Origin: Temnopleurus reevesii
Lineage: Eukaryota; Echinodermata; Echinoidea; Temnopleuroida; Temnopleuridae
Direction of reading: 5' to 3'
Length of the DNA stretch: 14,075 nucleotides
NCBI GenBank assembly: GCA_036244855.1
Contig: BQKZ01001397.1
Location: forward strand, 30,742 to 44,816
Below the pieces are notes generated by a model. The model did not search any database, was not told where the DNA came from, and worked only from the letters and a program-made list of their open reading frames with translations. Positions 1-11,701 of this stretch are shown piece after piece (position 1 is the stretch's first letter; each line of letters opens with the position of its first letter). Both the position numbers and the translations under genes were made by a program.

Positions 1-1285
1 TCCTTTTTAGCATGCTTTAATAAAATCTTGGAAATAATTTTCTATATGCCCGATAAGAAGCAAAATATTGTTATAACCAAGAGAGGGCGCTAAATACGAT
101 TTAACGGTCAAATTCAAATTTTCAAAAGAATTCGCTCGTAGGAAAATATGCAATGATCTTGAAATGTGTATAGAAACTATATTTCATGGTATATATCCCC
201 AAAATTCACATTTCTTTAATCTTTACCAAAACTATACATGGGCTTTAAAGAGCAAATTCCAGAGAAAAACTTTGTCAGAGCCAACATATTATCATCTTTA
301 CTATCTTCCTGATATCATACTGTCACAATATTATGACAAAATGCTTCCTTTGTTTTGGGGAATGTAAAAACTTTGAGGTTTTATTTGTTGATGGAGATTC
401 AACACCATGTTATGATCCCTTATAAGAGCTTGGGTTCTATTTCAGCTGGTTGTTTGGTATCTAGATTGAGAGGGAGCACCCTCATTTCTCATCAGTCCTC
501 CAAACGAAGTGCAATTAGTTGTTGAGTTATGTCTGTGCATCTTTTAGGAACTATTTCATTTGATAAAGGATATCTGGTGAGTTTAATCATATTTTTTCTC
601 TCCATTTTCATGTTTGATTCCGACAGTTTATGGACTTGTTTTATATTGAGGCGGTAGGTTTGGAATATTTTGTCTTTTAGTTTTAGCCTTTATTCTATGG
701 TTTGTTGTCACACATTAAAGCATCAATCTTAGTTAAATTTAATGTGATTTCCATATTGTGACAGTTTTTTGAAAACCTGCTCTCAACTGAGAAATGATAG
801 GATAACTTGAAATGGCTTGAAAGTAATGCTACTTATTCTGCATGCTAAACTCTTGTCTCCCCATCGATGAAATGAAACAACTCTACTTATCTCTCCAAAT
901 TGCTCTTAATAGCAATTCTGAGGATATAGTGTAGCTTAGAGGTCATCAGATTGTTGAAAATAGTCGAATCATAAAAGAGAAGAATCCTAAGAAATGTTGG
1001 ATCACCAGAATAAATAAAAAGCCGAGAATGGTTGGCTAGGTATGAATGACTATAGCCTCAGTTTAGGGCTTCTTTGTTGTTTGAAGTCATACTATGTTGC
1101 GTCTTTCCGATTCATCCCTAGGCTACACCCTAACATTATTTTCAAGGGTGCCAGGGTTCTTTCAGCATGGTCCTCCTGACCTTGATTTGGCAGACATGTG
1201 ATGCTGGAGCGCATGTTTGGAGATTTGGCAGTGAAAACTCACTTGAATTTCAATTTCCACTTGCTTTTCTCCTCTTGACACATTA

Positions 1286-1302
1286 CCCCTCCCCCCCCCC
1301 CC
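1286..1302. repeat. Poly-C tract
   Basis: Four C, one T, then twelve C. It lies inside an open frame (1167-1550) that I regard as chance. Length may be unreliable because of homopolymer errors. Confidence 0.85.
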
Positions 1303-2198
1303 TTTCACATCTCAACACATCAACTCTGAAACAGCGACATCCTCATCCCATCTTCAAATCATCTACCGCCGTCAAAGTCTTACAAATTTTCTTGATAATT
1401 GGATATGATTTTGGAAACTTTGTCAATCTGATCAGTCTGGATAAAAAATCTTTAGTTGATGTGTATAAACACCTCACTATTCGAAATGTGAAACATGCTT
1501 TTTTTCTCAAGATTGCACTAAAGAATACACTGTATGTGTTCGAAAATTAAGTTACACTCTAGTCTAAGTTTGAAAAATCTAAATGTAGTTAGCTTTTTTT
1601 TTATTTGCTCCAATTTGTAGTTATCTAGCTGTTCTAGATTGCCTTGAATCATTTCTTTTCAAAATCAAATTCCCCCCCTCCCCAAGACTATTATCTCTAA
1701 CAGATTATAAAGGCAGAAGATTGCAGTTACCATTCAAATTAATTACAACCCATTTGGGTCCTTGCCAATGTATGCGGATTGTATTGGATCATTTGCATGG
1801 ACCATTTATGGTCTAGATGTCTTAAGATATTCATCCTGCATTTACTATTTTCTATGGCTTCATTTACTTTCCTATTCCTATGGGCTATTAGAAGAGAAGA
1901 GCGGGAAGTAAATTTTTAGACAACTGAATAGTCAGGTAATCTTCCTCCTCTTTCATTTCTTTTCTACCGGATAAAAGGCCCACCCCTTGTCAGATTCAGC
2001 TTGGACCCCCACCCCTCAAAAAAAGAAATGGGGCAGAGAAGAACAAACCATTGTGATGACATCATTAGTATATATTTTTTTAGAATATAAGAGTACAAGA
2101 TAATAGACTTAACTTGTTTTTAACTGATAAGCACTGGAAAAATATAAACTGTACTTGTATTTCTCCATTTAAAATGTTTAAAAATTCAACAAGTTAAG

Positions 2199-2221
2199 TT
2201 CTTCTTCTTCTTCTTCTTCTT
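2199..2221. repeat. (TTC)n microsatellite
   Basis: Nearly eight uninterrupted TTC units. No open frame uses it and no gene is near. Confidence 0.9.
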
Positions 2222-4007
2222 TCGTATGAGTGTAGTAGTGTTTTATGCCACATCCTGCAGTTAAGTTCTTGAGAATGATTTTGGTATACCGATCTGCGAC
2301 CTTCGCGAAGAACAGTGTTAGCATTGTAACTTTCAACAAGAGATGTCAAAATGATTCTCCTCAGATCTTTTCCATAGAAACTTTGATTGGTTAGATCACA
2401 CAGGCAGGGCCATACACAACAATACCTAACCGATAATAGAGAAAATAGAACATTATTCTCTCAATAATAAGCGCACATCTCAGGAACATAGCCCCGGGGA
2501 ACACTGATTGCCTTTATACAAAACAGAACCTTCTTTAATCCAGAGAAGATCATTTAGGGATTTATGCTAGGATCCTATGTGGATTCAGTATAGAAAATTA
2601 TCTTAGGATAGAGATCATTATTCATTATGTAATTAGGGCCAGTGAGAGGTGTTAGGAAGTCAGATTGTTTGAATATTTTTGCGAATATATTGAAGTTGTA
2701 TTCTTACCGCTTGGTTTTATTTGATAGGTCATCACTCAATTGAGAATGATCATCATACTATCTTAGTTGTATCAAGGAAGCTCCTTGATTGTATGGTATC
2801 TCTGAATAGGTGTGAAGACATTTAGTTTCTTGACGTCAGTGGAAAACTGATAACATGGTTGTAATACTTGTAGTGTTTATTGTTAGCGTTAGAGTTGGGA
2901 GAAGAGAAATCTCAAGATATAGAAGGGCAGGAATAAATGGCTTCATTCTTGTAATTACATTTTGAAGCAAAAAATGTTACTAAAAAAAGAGGGAGAAGAT
3001 ATAATGATTGCGGGGAAAAATGCAACAAAAATTGTATGGGTGAACGACAAGCTTGAAGCAACCATGGTCACCTATCAGAGGTGAATGAACTTGAATGATT
3101 TACTCTCTAATACTCCTCGCACATTGCACATGTATGAAAATACTTCCACATTTATATGTTTTATTAAATGGGATTATTGCAGATGCTAATCCTGTTGTCT
3201 GATAGCTTTCCCCTCACTCTGAATACCCAACAATCTTTTTTACAAACCAAAAGATCTTTTCTTCTCTCCGATTATCAAAGAATTAAACTTTCTAATTCTG
3301 AGGATGTAAGAATAGCATTAGGCAGCATCCTTGATCTGATATTGTTACATGAATGGGTTTTAATTTCTGTCATTTCATTCCAATACCATCTTAGTCCGAA
3401 GATAGTATGTCACCATCATTAAGATTACATATAATTTAAGCTTATATAACTGTTAAAACTATTAGCGCTAAATCTTTGACAAGTCTGCAGATATTTGTCT
3501 CTTGCTTAACAAAAATAAACATTTGTTCTGTTGAAGAATTACCAGATTATCAAATCAACTGTAAAGGACCATTCTTTAATAACTATCTTTTCTGATACCA
3601 AAGATCGGAAGTGTAATTGAGCACTGAAATTATTATTAAAATATAGACAATGTAGAAAATATTCCATTTCTTAGTGTAATAGATTTTTGTAATTTTTTTT
3701 TAATTTTGTAAAATAAGTGGAATTCTTAATTACGTTGAATCTTAATATTGTTATTAATCAACATTACACTAATCAACTTAACATTCATATTAATGTCTAT
3801 ATAATGGTATGCTTGCTCTATCATTTTTCCTATAATGTTTCATGGTGAATATACACTACTTGACTAAAAATGTTTCAGTCATTGCTGGGTGTAATTGTGA
3901 AAGGGTTTTATCAATACCCAAGTTCAAAGGTTAATATCGTGGTCTGAAATTCCTTTGCGGAACTTCACACAAAATTGTTGTATTTCTAGTCCTTCATGTG
4001 AATCCTC

Positions 4008-4975
4008 GTAACACCCCCTCGTTTATGGCCCATGGGGCATAGTCTGTGTGCTACGATCCCAACCACAACTCCAAGCACTGGCAGTCGTAGTAAGAAGTCA
4101 TACATGGTTTCACTATTCACGCTCCACCGCTGGTTTTCACAATTGGGAATACATTAGTTTTGATAACCATCAGAAAAGTACATAGCAGCAGAAGCAACGG
4201 TAGTATCGCGGCACCTATAGCGGAGACCGGATCCCATGGTCCTGCTATGCTTTGACTTCGCTGCGACCCAGTGTTTGTTTAGGCAGAGTTCTTGTGTCAA
4301 TGGAAAGCGTTTTTTCTCTTTTTTGCTTCTTTCCTGGCGAGTATTTACTGAAACGATAACTGGAGAGCTTACCATTCTTAGCGGAGTGTTTGCTCTCACC
4401 AGGTTGGTAGTTGATAAAAGGAAAGAGATCTTGGACTAACGGTGAGGAGGATAATAACTTGGTCTAATTATAGCGGTCAGTCGGCTGTGATGAGTGCTCA
4501 AGAGTGGATAACTTCCTTGAGACTTGCCGAGAGTTAGAGATTATAAAGAGAGAAGCCTCACTATACATGGACGCACATGCCATGAGGTTTGGTCAGCCGA
4601 TCAACTTTGGTTCTTGTGTTGGGGCATTTTGCTTTGATTCAATGAATCAGGAAATATTCTCGCTTCAGATCTAAGAAATCAGGAACTACTTCCACTTTCT
4701 TTTTGATCATCATACCAGGATGTTGGACTGGGCACTTCGCAACCCTTCATTTTGGATGACACTGTACAAGGCAACATCACTCGACATGATTCTTAACTTT
4801 GTATGGCCTGTTCTTGAGTAATACCTACATTGTATATCTATTTTAGTTTGCCTTGAGGAGAATTAAATATTGTTTTTGTCTCCTATAGATGAAAGGGATC
4901 AGATTGGGCGTGACTTTAATGTTCTGAAGCCATACAAGTCATGAGAGTCCTATATATCTCGCAGGAAACGATTGA
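4008..4975 (+). other. Less AT-rich region with LTR-like promoter/poly(A) layout, unassigned
   Basis: The region begins near 'gtaacaccccctcg', a form often seen at Ty3/gypsy-type LTR starts. It has a TATA-like 'tataaa' at 4542-4547 after a GAG-rich stretch, and a poly(A)-like 'attaaa' at 4862-4867. That spacing would fit a U3-R-U5 order in a solo LTR. However, I found no matching TG...CA ends, no target duplication, no primer-binding site and no second copy. Overlapping this, 4474-4674 is an open frame of 66 codons ending TAA with a normal-looking product (containing D-N-F-L-E-T-C-R-E-L-E-I-I-K-R-E-A) but no early ATG. It may be an exon or chance. The minus frame 4154-4399 and plus frame 4236-4439 overlap each other and are not supported. 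Confidence 0.25.
4889..4944 (+). CDS. Possible short terminal exon, unassigned
   Basis: A good acceptor, 'tgtttttgtctcctatag', ends at 4888. The following sequence reads, with two bases of a split codon, E-R-D-Q-I-G-R-D-F-N-V-L-K-P-Y-K-S and then TGA at 4942-4944. The residue mix looks coding. No partner donor, poly(A) signal or homologous family was recognised. If real, it would end a gene other than the RhoGEF, or an alternative isoform. Chance is a fair alternative for 17 codons. Confidence 0.2.
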
Positions 4976-5329
4976 TACAATTCGCATCTCGTTTTGAAAC
5001 GACTGGACATCACACGATTGTGTGAAAACCATTCCGATTCATCTCCTTCACTTCGCTCCCTTGTGATTGAATCAAATAGATTTCATGTCTTCGCATCTAA
5101 ACTGATCGAATGCCACCCATTATAATGGGCCTTATTTTGATGACAATCGACACAAAGGCGTAGAGATGGCCGTGATTATAAATCGTCAGCAAGACATCGG
5201 CTTAATTCTCTTCCAATTCTAAAGGCATTATTGTAATGTAGATAGTATTGGGACATCAGAAGGACTGTAACAAAGTATATCTGTGTCTGCGAGGTGAAAT
5301 CATTTAGGAATTTTCTCGGGAGAAGATAG

Positions 5330-5563
5330 GAAGATGTTGTAATGGATTCTGATTTTCAATTCGAGACGTACGCCATGGATGTGCAAATGAGACGTAACGA
5401 GGAGCAGAGAACCAGGAGGAAGGGGGTTTACATGATGAGGGGGCATGTCCCGGGGATGGATGCGGTCAAAGAGGGTCGGCCCAGCTCTTGGTATCTTTTC
5501 AATGGTCCAATCGATTTCAGACAAAGAAGACATTCCGAGGGTTCAAAGCCCAATGAATATCAG
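5330..5563 (+). other. Open segment with phase 0 borders, possible exon
   Basis: Between 'agaagatag' (ending 5329) and CAG|gtctgt (5564) the plus strand is open for 78 codons and is rich in charged residues (M-R-R-N-E-E-Q-R-T-R-R-K-G). GC content is higher than in the flanks. Against it: the acceptor has a poor pyrimidine tract, the minus strand is also open here (5300-5533), and no domain is recognised. The exon just before exon A should end with CR3 of a DH domain, which this does not (it ends K-P-N-E-Y-Q). It is therefore not the adjacent RhoGEF exon. It could be a distant exon, another gene, or chance. Confidence 0.15.
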
Positions 5564-5644
5564 GTCTGTCTATTGAATGTGTTCATACTTGGCCTGCACA
5601 CCTCAGGCTGTACGCTTTATATGCAAGGGAAACCATACTAGAAA

Positions 5645-6840
5645 TTATTCTATTCACTCCTAGCTCGTCAGTGTGAACATCAATGGGAAGATCTAGAAAA
5701 ACAGTCACACATATTGATTCAGATAGTAAAAAGAGTGGTGGAAGAAAAACATGTTTTGCAGATTTCAGGGATATTTCTCTTTGATGCTTTTGTTCAAATC
5801 AGCCTCAATAATCCAGTGACAACATTTCAAAGCCCTCAAACATCTATAATTTGTGGGAGTTATCCGATTAAAATTGGTTGTTTCAAGGCTGTGATATTTT
5901 CTCCATTTCATGGCATACAAGTGAAGTCAGTTGTGTTCGACAGAAATACATCCATCAAATCCTGTATTATTGATACCTAGATTTGACTTCTATGGATTTT
6001 TATAGACCTTTTATATTCCATGATTTTTTGAGAGAGCAAACCGTCTGCTGTAAACGTAACCCTTGTACCTTTGATAGTGAAGCACCACAAAGTCCTTATG
6101 TGCCTTATTATATAGCGTCAACAAATTAAAGAAATGCGTACCCCCTGGTATCTGAAATGGATGCGTTTGAAAGTATTTGATGTTGCGTTTGATTGGAGCA
6201 TAGATGTCTGAATGTTAATTTTCAAATGATTTTATCCATTTTCAATTACTTCATCAACCAAATTCACAAAATTCTGAGATTGTGTGAGCGTAGAGGAATG
6301 ACTTGTCAGTGTGATTGACTGATATATTTGATGAATTGCGGATGTAATCGATAGTCAAAAAGATTGTCTCCAAATATATTTATTTGGTAATCATATCAAT
6401 AAGTATTTCCCCCTCTTTTTTTACTAAATGTGATTTTATGATCAATTAATATTTGCTAATCAACCAAGTATAACCTGACTCCTTATTCGATTCACTTGAT
6501 CATTCAGTGAAAATTAATGATCCAAATTTATCGTTCGGGAGTTGGACCGGATTTCCCCAAATAATGAATAAAAAATGAATCAATTATTATTTATCACATT
6601 CTCTTTTAAACTTGATATCAAAGATAGTTGATTTATTTTGTTTTAAATATTCGATTCATATGACAACAAAAAGTTCTTACCCAACTTACCATTAAAGCAA
6701 GTTACAATGAAACAACTCTCGTTTCAATGTCTTCATTATATTGTTATTGTGCATTTAGATATTAAAATGATAATATTTATGACTGACAAGGTGCCAGATC
6801 CATAAAAAATACATGCTCAAGGTGCAGGGAAAAAATCCCT
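5645..6840. other. AT-rich spacer, nothing supported
   Basis: The open frame 5714-5980 starts with an ordinary ATG but has no domain and no splice context that fits the RhoGEF. The rest is AT-rich with frequent stops in all frames. Probably intron. Confidence 0.5.
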
Positions 6841-7152
6841 GGCCCGTATTCCGATAGCGAGGTTTAAGTTAACCCTGGTCTAAATCTGTGGTTTAAGTAT
6901 GGGTAGCCAAAAGTGCCAACATTTTATTTACAATTAATAATTCGTATGTTAACTGCTCTCTTTTCCCATACTCAAATAATGTAGAAAACTATTCAAGTTT
7001 TTATTCCGAGACAGTTTTAAATAATATGAGTGCCAATTGTGCTGGTGAATTAAACATCGACTATTGTAGATTCAAGCCTCTTTTGGCTCTCCATACTTAA
7101 ACCACAGATTTAGACCAGGGTTAACTTAAACCTCGCTATCGGAATACGGGCC
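6841..7152. mobile_element. MITE-like element with 73-bp terminal inverted repeats
   Basis: The left arm (6841-6913) and the right arm (7080-7152) are reverse complements. The outer 62 nt are identical, followed by 11 nt with two mismatches. The ends read 'ggcccgtattccgatagcga' inward. A trinucleotide CCT flanks both sides (6838-6840 and 7153-7155) and may be a short target duplication, but three bases is weak evidence. The 166-nt centre has no coding capacity, so the element is non-autonomous. From memory, similar 'gggcccgtattc...gttaac' ends are common in marine invertebrate DNA transposons; I do not assign a superfamily. It ends 110 bp before exon A, inside the intron upstream of it. Confidence 0.85.
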
Positions 7153-7262
7153 CCTGTGTCTGTTAGCAAGTTTATTAAACAAGAAAACTATTTACTATAT
7201 TTGTTCCGTTTGTGTTGTTTGTTTATTAATGAATCTATTGTTGTTGTTGTTATTTACCCTAG

Positions 7263-7385
7263 GTCCAGAGAGTGTCCCAGTATGACAAGGTGTTACATAA
7301 CCTGCTTGAAGACAGTTCCAAGTCTAGGACAGCACACCCCAGGGACCATGAGAGTCTGATAGATCCAGAACAAACTGTCAGAGAG
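7263..7385 (+). CDS. Internal exon A of a Dbl-family RhoGEF gene: DH-domain conserved region 3
   Basis: This 41-codon exon reads without a stop from the acceptor 'taccctag' (ending 7262) to the donor GAG|gtaggc (7386). Both borders are phase 0. It starts V-Q-R-V-S-Q-Y-D-K-V-L-H-N-L-L-E, which fits the CR3 pattern of Dbl-homology domains (P-x-QR-[VI]-x-x-Y-x-x-x-L-x-x-LL). It then has a loop with H-P-R-D-H-E-S-L, resembling the 'hPdhexL' segment after CR3, and ends Q-T-V-R-E, entering the last DH helix. DH domains catalyse GDP release from Rho-family GTPases at the membrane or cytoskeleton. The usual basic-Y-P tripeptide is replaced by Q-Y-D, so this is a divergent member and I cannot name the orthologue. 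The preceding exon should end with the conserved Leu...Pro of CR3 and was not found. The joined reading into exon B supports the call strongly. Confidence 0.8.
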
Positions 7386-7430
7386 GTAGGCCTACAATCT
7401 ATTCAAACTAACGAGTTGTCAATCTTTACA

Positions 7431-7597
7431 GGGTTGTGTTTCATAAAGGCTGAACTTGAAGACGTTTGCACGACTTTTTGAACGACTAGTGATCATTTCT
7501 TGCACTCCATGATAACCCGGACACTCAATCATGCCTGAGAATGGGTCATCAGACGTTTGTAAAGTACCTCTACAAATGGCTTTATGAAAGACAACCC
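7431..7597. mobile_element. Short MITE-like element with 20-bp terminal inverted repeats
   Basis: The left end 'gggttgtgtttcataaaggc' (7431-7450) and the reverse complement of 7578-7597 match at 18 of 20 positions. The interior has 'gaacgactagtgatcatttc', which I recall from dispersed repeats of sea urchins and other marine deuterostomes (memory, not checked). No coding capacity and no clear target duplication were seen. It begins 45 bp after the donor of exon A. A minus-strand open frame that crosses it (7419-7760) is therefore not a gene candidate. Confidence 0.65.
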
Positions 7598-10052
7598 AGA
7601 AAACTAATGAGCAGTGGTTGTAAATTTGGATTTGGCACCAATTTCTTGATGAATGAATGAGCAAAAAAGCGTTTTTAAAGATATTTTGTATCATAAGAAT
7701 GCATAAATTGATTCTGCCATTTGGCTTTTCACATTTCAATTTTGTGCCAAAAACGTACACTCTTACGTTTTGTTGACGAAAATTTTTCTCACTGCCATCA
7801 TCTCTTCATGAGAATGATATCAATTTCTGGGAAATTGAAACGGTACATTCATGAACCATGCTTCAATGATAGAGCAAATTTCTCAATCCTTCATCAATTT
7901 GTGCCTCTCCATTTTACTCAAAAAGCTTTCTACCTTCAGTTTGATATCCAGATAAAGAACTTATGCCCAAGTCCAAAAAGTCAATATTTAATCCTCCTCG
8001 GTTACATTCTAACAGAGTATACAAATCCCTTTCTTCTCGTGCTCACTTATAGAACCAATCAAGTATTTGATGGACCCCTGCAGTCCATTTGGTATTGTCC
8101 AGTTGGAGAATTTGACATTCGAGTGTAAAGCTATATCAATCGTAGAAGCAGAGTGATGGTGGAATCTATAGGAACTAGGAAACAAATCATTCTTTGATAT
8201 GTCAATTCCTACACTGGTTTTCCATTTTATTGGCTAGCTATCAAAATTTTGACTATAAAGGGCAAGACCTATATCATTTAGTAATTATTATGATTAAATA
8301 ATTGATTGAAACTAATATGAAAGATGACAAAATTTCAGCCCTCGGATGTAGGCCCACACCAATCTTTCAAATCCTTCCTTCTATCCACGAATACATTTAG
8401 ATTCAATGGCAAACATTTGAATTCTTGCAAATTTTGAAAAAAGAGAAAAAATACTTTATTTATTATGTCATGCAATATACTCCAAACTCAAAAGGTGCGA
8501 TAAGTAAATGTTGGTGATTGTACGCCATGGACAGATTGCACTTACAGATATACCTGTAAATGCATCAAAATACGAAAGGATATGCTCATAATTTTGCAAG
8601 TATCCGTTTGTATTTGGAACACCATGATGTTAATGAAAAAAAATCTCATTCATTTCTTCGATTGCTATCAGCTTGGTATGGTCATACTACATACAGACCA
8701 TTATAGTATCTCATACTTTGTATCTGTCAACCGGCTATTGCATATTGAAATATTACGATACGCCTGATTGGTCTTTCATGGGGTCCGTCCTATTGAATCA
8801 TCTTTGATTATAGTAGGCGTTCTGTTCTCTATACACGATGGTGGTGTGGATCAATTTTCATTTCTTTTGTGCTTCTCTACCATTCATCAAAGAAAAATAA
8901 ACCACATGCCATTTCCTGTCTTCTCAAAGCAGACAGTGGGATACTTTCAAAGTTATGAGCAATTTACTTGGAAATCTGCAATCAAAATATTGTGCTAACC
9001 ACCAAGTGTAAATTCATTGAAATTAATGACGATGACTCTGCCGTTCAGTATGGCTTGTAGATTAACTTTACATGAAGTATGATAGAAGTGAAACACTTTA
9101 CGCAATATCAACAAAATAGAAAACAAACAATGCTTTTGTAAACTTGTTGACAAATAGAAGATAGAGGATAATTGTTGCATGTATGAATGGGAAAGGTAAT
9201 TTAAATTTCAGGTCATGATACAATTGTCAGAAATGAATCTTTTGAGTTTCAGATTGTTAATCTTCAATAATGTGGGAAAAGATCAAGTCTATGTCAACAG
9301 AAATACAGATTAATTACAATTTACATGTGAGTGTGAGCAAATGCTTATTATATCATCTTCCTTTTCTGTATTTCCGATACTATTACCTAATTTTTTAAAG
9401 TAAAGGCTTGCGTACAGAGCTTAAATTTAAATGTCATAATATTATATGGTGCATAAAAGCATGACTTTTCAAACTAAGCTCTTCTCACTCCGCCATTGTC
9501 TTATATTACAAACAAGCAATAATAATCACCAAACTATGTCTTCCATTCCCTATTAAAGGTCATTACCAAATACTTCAATTTTCGTTTTACTTCTGTACAA
9601 TATTTTGAAGTGTCATTGTCTTTACGCTTGGACTTGACCTTGTTGCTAGGCTTCATAGTTTTATTACAAACAATAAATCCATAACAAAGGCATTATTGTT
9701 TGAAATACTATTATATGTTCCCTGCTTCAGTGAGGATTTTTTATTAGAATTTCATATAATGATTTTATATCAAACAATCAAACGGTCGAATATCTTACTA
9801 GGGTTCAATGTACTGATAGAATGTAGGAATAAAGGATAGGAATAGAAATTAATTGTTTGACTGGTCAATCAAAACCAAGGATGACCTATTTTGACCAAAG
9901 GTGATGGACACAGAAGTTGGAAAGAAAAGTGGTTGACCATATATAATCTCTTTTTATCTAAGTTACTAGATCAGTAATCTAGATAGATATCTTTAATTAG
10001 TTATTTCACTTTTTGACAACTTTGGTAGACATTTGTATATGTGAAGAGTGAA
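7598..10052. other. Intron interior, nothing supported
   Basis: The frames 7721-8128 (135 codons), 8582-8767, 8768-8998 and minus 8995-9180 give Phe/Ile/Leu/His-rich peptides without domains. The first partly overlaps the MITE-spanning minus frame. They lie between two well-supported exons of the same gene, so intron sequence is the simplest reading. Confidence 0.55.
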
Positions 10053-10133
10053 AATAATAATAATAATGATGATAGTAATAATGCCATTTGTATAGCGCCT
10101 AATCCACCCAGTGGAGTGCTCAAGACGCATTGA
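10053..10133. repeat. AAT/GAT microsatellite with attached 'tatagcgcc' repeat motif
   Basis: An interrupted (AAT)n/(GAT)n run (10053-10082) is followed directly by 'gccatttgtatagcgcc...gtgctcaagacgcattgag'. An AAT tract joined to a 'tatagcgcc ... gcgcattg' segment is, from memory, a recurrent dispersed repeat type in marine invertebrate genomes. It lies in the middle of the intron between exons A and B and has no coding content. Confidence 0.6.
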
Positions 10134-10139
10134 GCAAAT

Positions 10140-11486
10140 AAATTTGCAAGCACAGATCTAATATTGTAATGATTTTTTTTTTTAATTTTTAGTATATTTG
10201 ATGAATTTGTGCTCCTAAATCCTTAATAGAATAGTAGTGAAAATGATTCTGGATTGCAGCGGAGCACTGTTTTATCCAAAAGCAATAATTCTTTCTTTTT
10301 TTTCATTCGATATTAGTTACTTTGCTAATCCTTATCATGAAGGGTGTTGTTGCTGAATCCTCCATTACCACACAATGCTATTAATATCTGTGTAATAATT
10401 TCCTTGGCCTGTGTTGTTTATCTGGCTAAATCTGCCCCGTTCACATCTTTATGACCAATCCCAGTTTCACGGTTCCATTTTGATAACCCAAAGGTTGGAA
10501 TTTTAGTCAAACATTCGCAAGCTCGACCAATTCATACCAGCCTGTGACATCCATCCTCCATAAATCGGTCCAGCTCAACCCTCTGGATAGCTGATCATGG
10601 TGATCGCATCACGAATGTAAACAGGGTTTTAATCTCTACCCCAGATTGATCAGTTGTCTCAAGTCATTTAGGAGATAAACCATGGACCTTTGGAGCTAAT
10701 TTTGACAAGGTTGTAATGATAATGAAACATTAGCATCCAAGGTTCTACTAAAACGATCATTTTACAACTGAAGTGTAAATATGATACTGGAAGATAGTGA
10801 AAATTGCAAAACAATACAAGTTTTTACAAATGTTGATATTTACAGTAGAGGCCTATGCCCAGGGTCTTTAAGCACAATCATCAACAAGTGTAGTGTCTCA
10901 GTTTACACCAGCTTTCACTATAAAATGACTTCAAATTTATAAGCACCCAAACTTTGTCATTAAGCCAATATCTTCTTTAATTCATTCATCCATACTACTG
11001 CAATTGCAGTTGTTTATCTTCCATAGGATTTTGATATTGTGTAGTGTTCAAACAATTATATGGGAGGGGTCACACCAAAAAAATTAATTATTTTGAAAGA
11101 GGCAATACATATGTTTATACCTTTCCTATATGTTGCAAGATAAGATCTACAAGGCGTATATAAAATGTGAACCTCCTGCAGTGTTGGACATAATACAGAC
11201 AAGATTGTTGAAATAGATAATCATCATTTTCAGCTAAATCTCAAATCTGAAAATTGGGACAACAATGGCTGGAATTTTATCAGTCAATCTGTTGGTGTAG
11301 ACAACATAAAAAATAATTTAGAGAGATATGAGTAAGAGATATAGGGACACATGTAAATAGGTTTGGGTTTGAAATGGTTTTCCTTAGAATATTTTGAGTA
11401 CAATAATTCCTTCATAATTACTGGGTTGAGTTGTGTGTTTCATGGGGGTCATAGCTGTGTCTAGAGCAATCAAGCATACCCAACAC
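10140..11486. other. Intron interior, nothing supported
   Basis: AT-rich sequence with T and A runs. The part from about 10430 to 10690 is less AT-rich and could be a conserved noncoding element, but nothing in it can be named. Confidence 0.5.
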
Positions 11487-11497
11487 AGCTTTTGCTT

Positions 11498-11701
11498 AGT
11501 TTGAAAGCACAAACCCGAGACTTTCGGTGTGTGAGTGCGCAGAGCATGATACAGGGTATGCGCTGTGTGACTACATCACACACATACAGCATTCCTCTAT
11601 CCTCAGTGAGCATGAGACACACAATGAGACACACAGTGCATACCCTGTATCACTCTCTGTGTATGCGCACAACGAAACCCAAGGGTCTGTTCTAGCAGAC
11701 T
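11498..11701. mobile_element. Foldback/MITE-like element flanked by 11-bp direct repeats
   Basis: The sequence 'agcttttgctt' occurs exactly at 11487-11497 and again at 11702-11712. Between them the DNA forms a long imperfect inverted repeat. The outer 29 nt on each side match at about 20 positions once one side is reverse-complemented. Further in, 'gtgcgc' (11535) pairs with 'gcgcac' (11665), and 'gatacagggtatgc' (11548-11561) pairs perfectly with 'gcataccctgtatc' (11638-11651). The core is rich in CA/TG repeats ('gagacacacaatgagacaca'). The arrangement is that of a non-autonomous terminal-inverted-repeat transposon. A long target duplication of about 9-11 bp would suit a Mutator-like element (inference). 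The short open frame crossing it at 11492-11695 is a by-product. Confidence 0.65.

Larger units (their letters stand above)
1..4000. other. AT-rich region without a supported gene
   Basis: The short open frames here (164-367, 1167-1550 and 3168-3422) have low-complexity, aromatic and Leu/Ser-rich products typical of translated AT-rich noncoding DNA. None shows a domain. Some acceptor-like sites occur, for example 'ctttcag' before 1164 and 'attgcag' before 3183, but no matching donor and conserved peptide were found. Probably intron of the RhoGEF gene or intergenic DNA. The missing N-terminal DH exons could be here or upstream, and I could not recognise them. Confidence 0.5.

Noticed and set aside
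7156..7359. Plus-strand open frame overlapping exon A in another frame
   Set aside because: It is a shadow of the DH exon; the frame starting 7263 has the CR3 motif and correct splice borders.
7419..7760. Minus-strand open frame of 113 codons
   Set aside because: It spans the 7431-7597 inverted-repeat element and has no domain.
7721..8128. Longest plus-strand open frame (135 codons)
   Set aside because: Its product is Phe/Leu/His-rich without domain or conserved pattern, and it lies inside an intron between supported exons.
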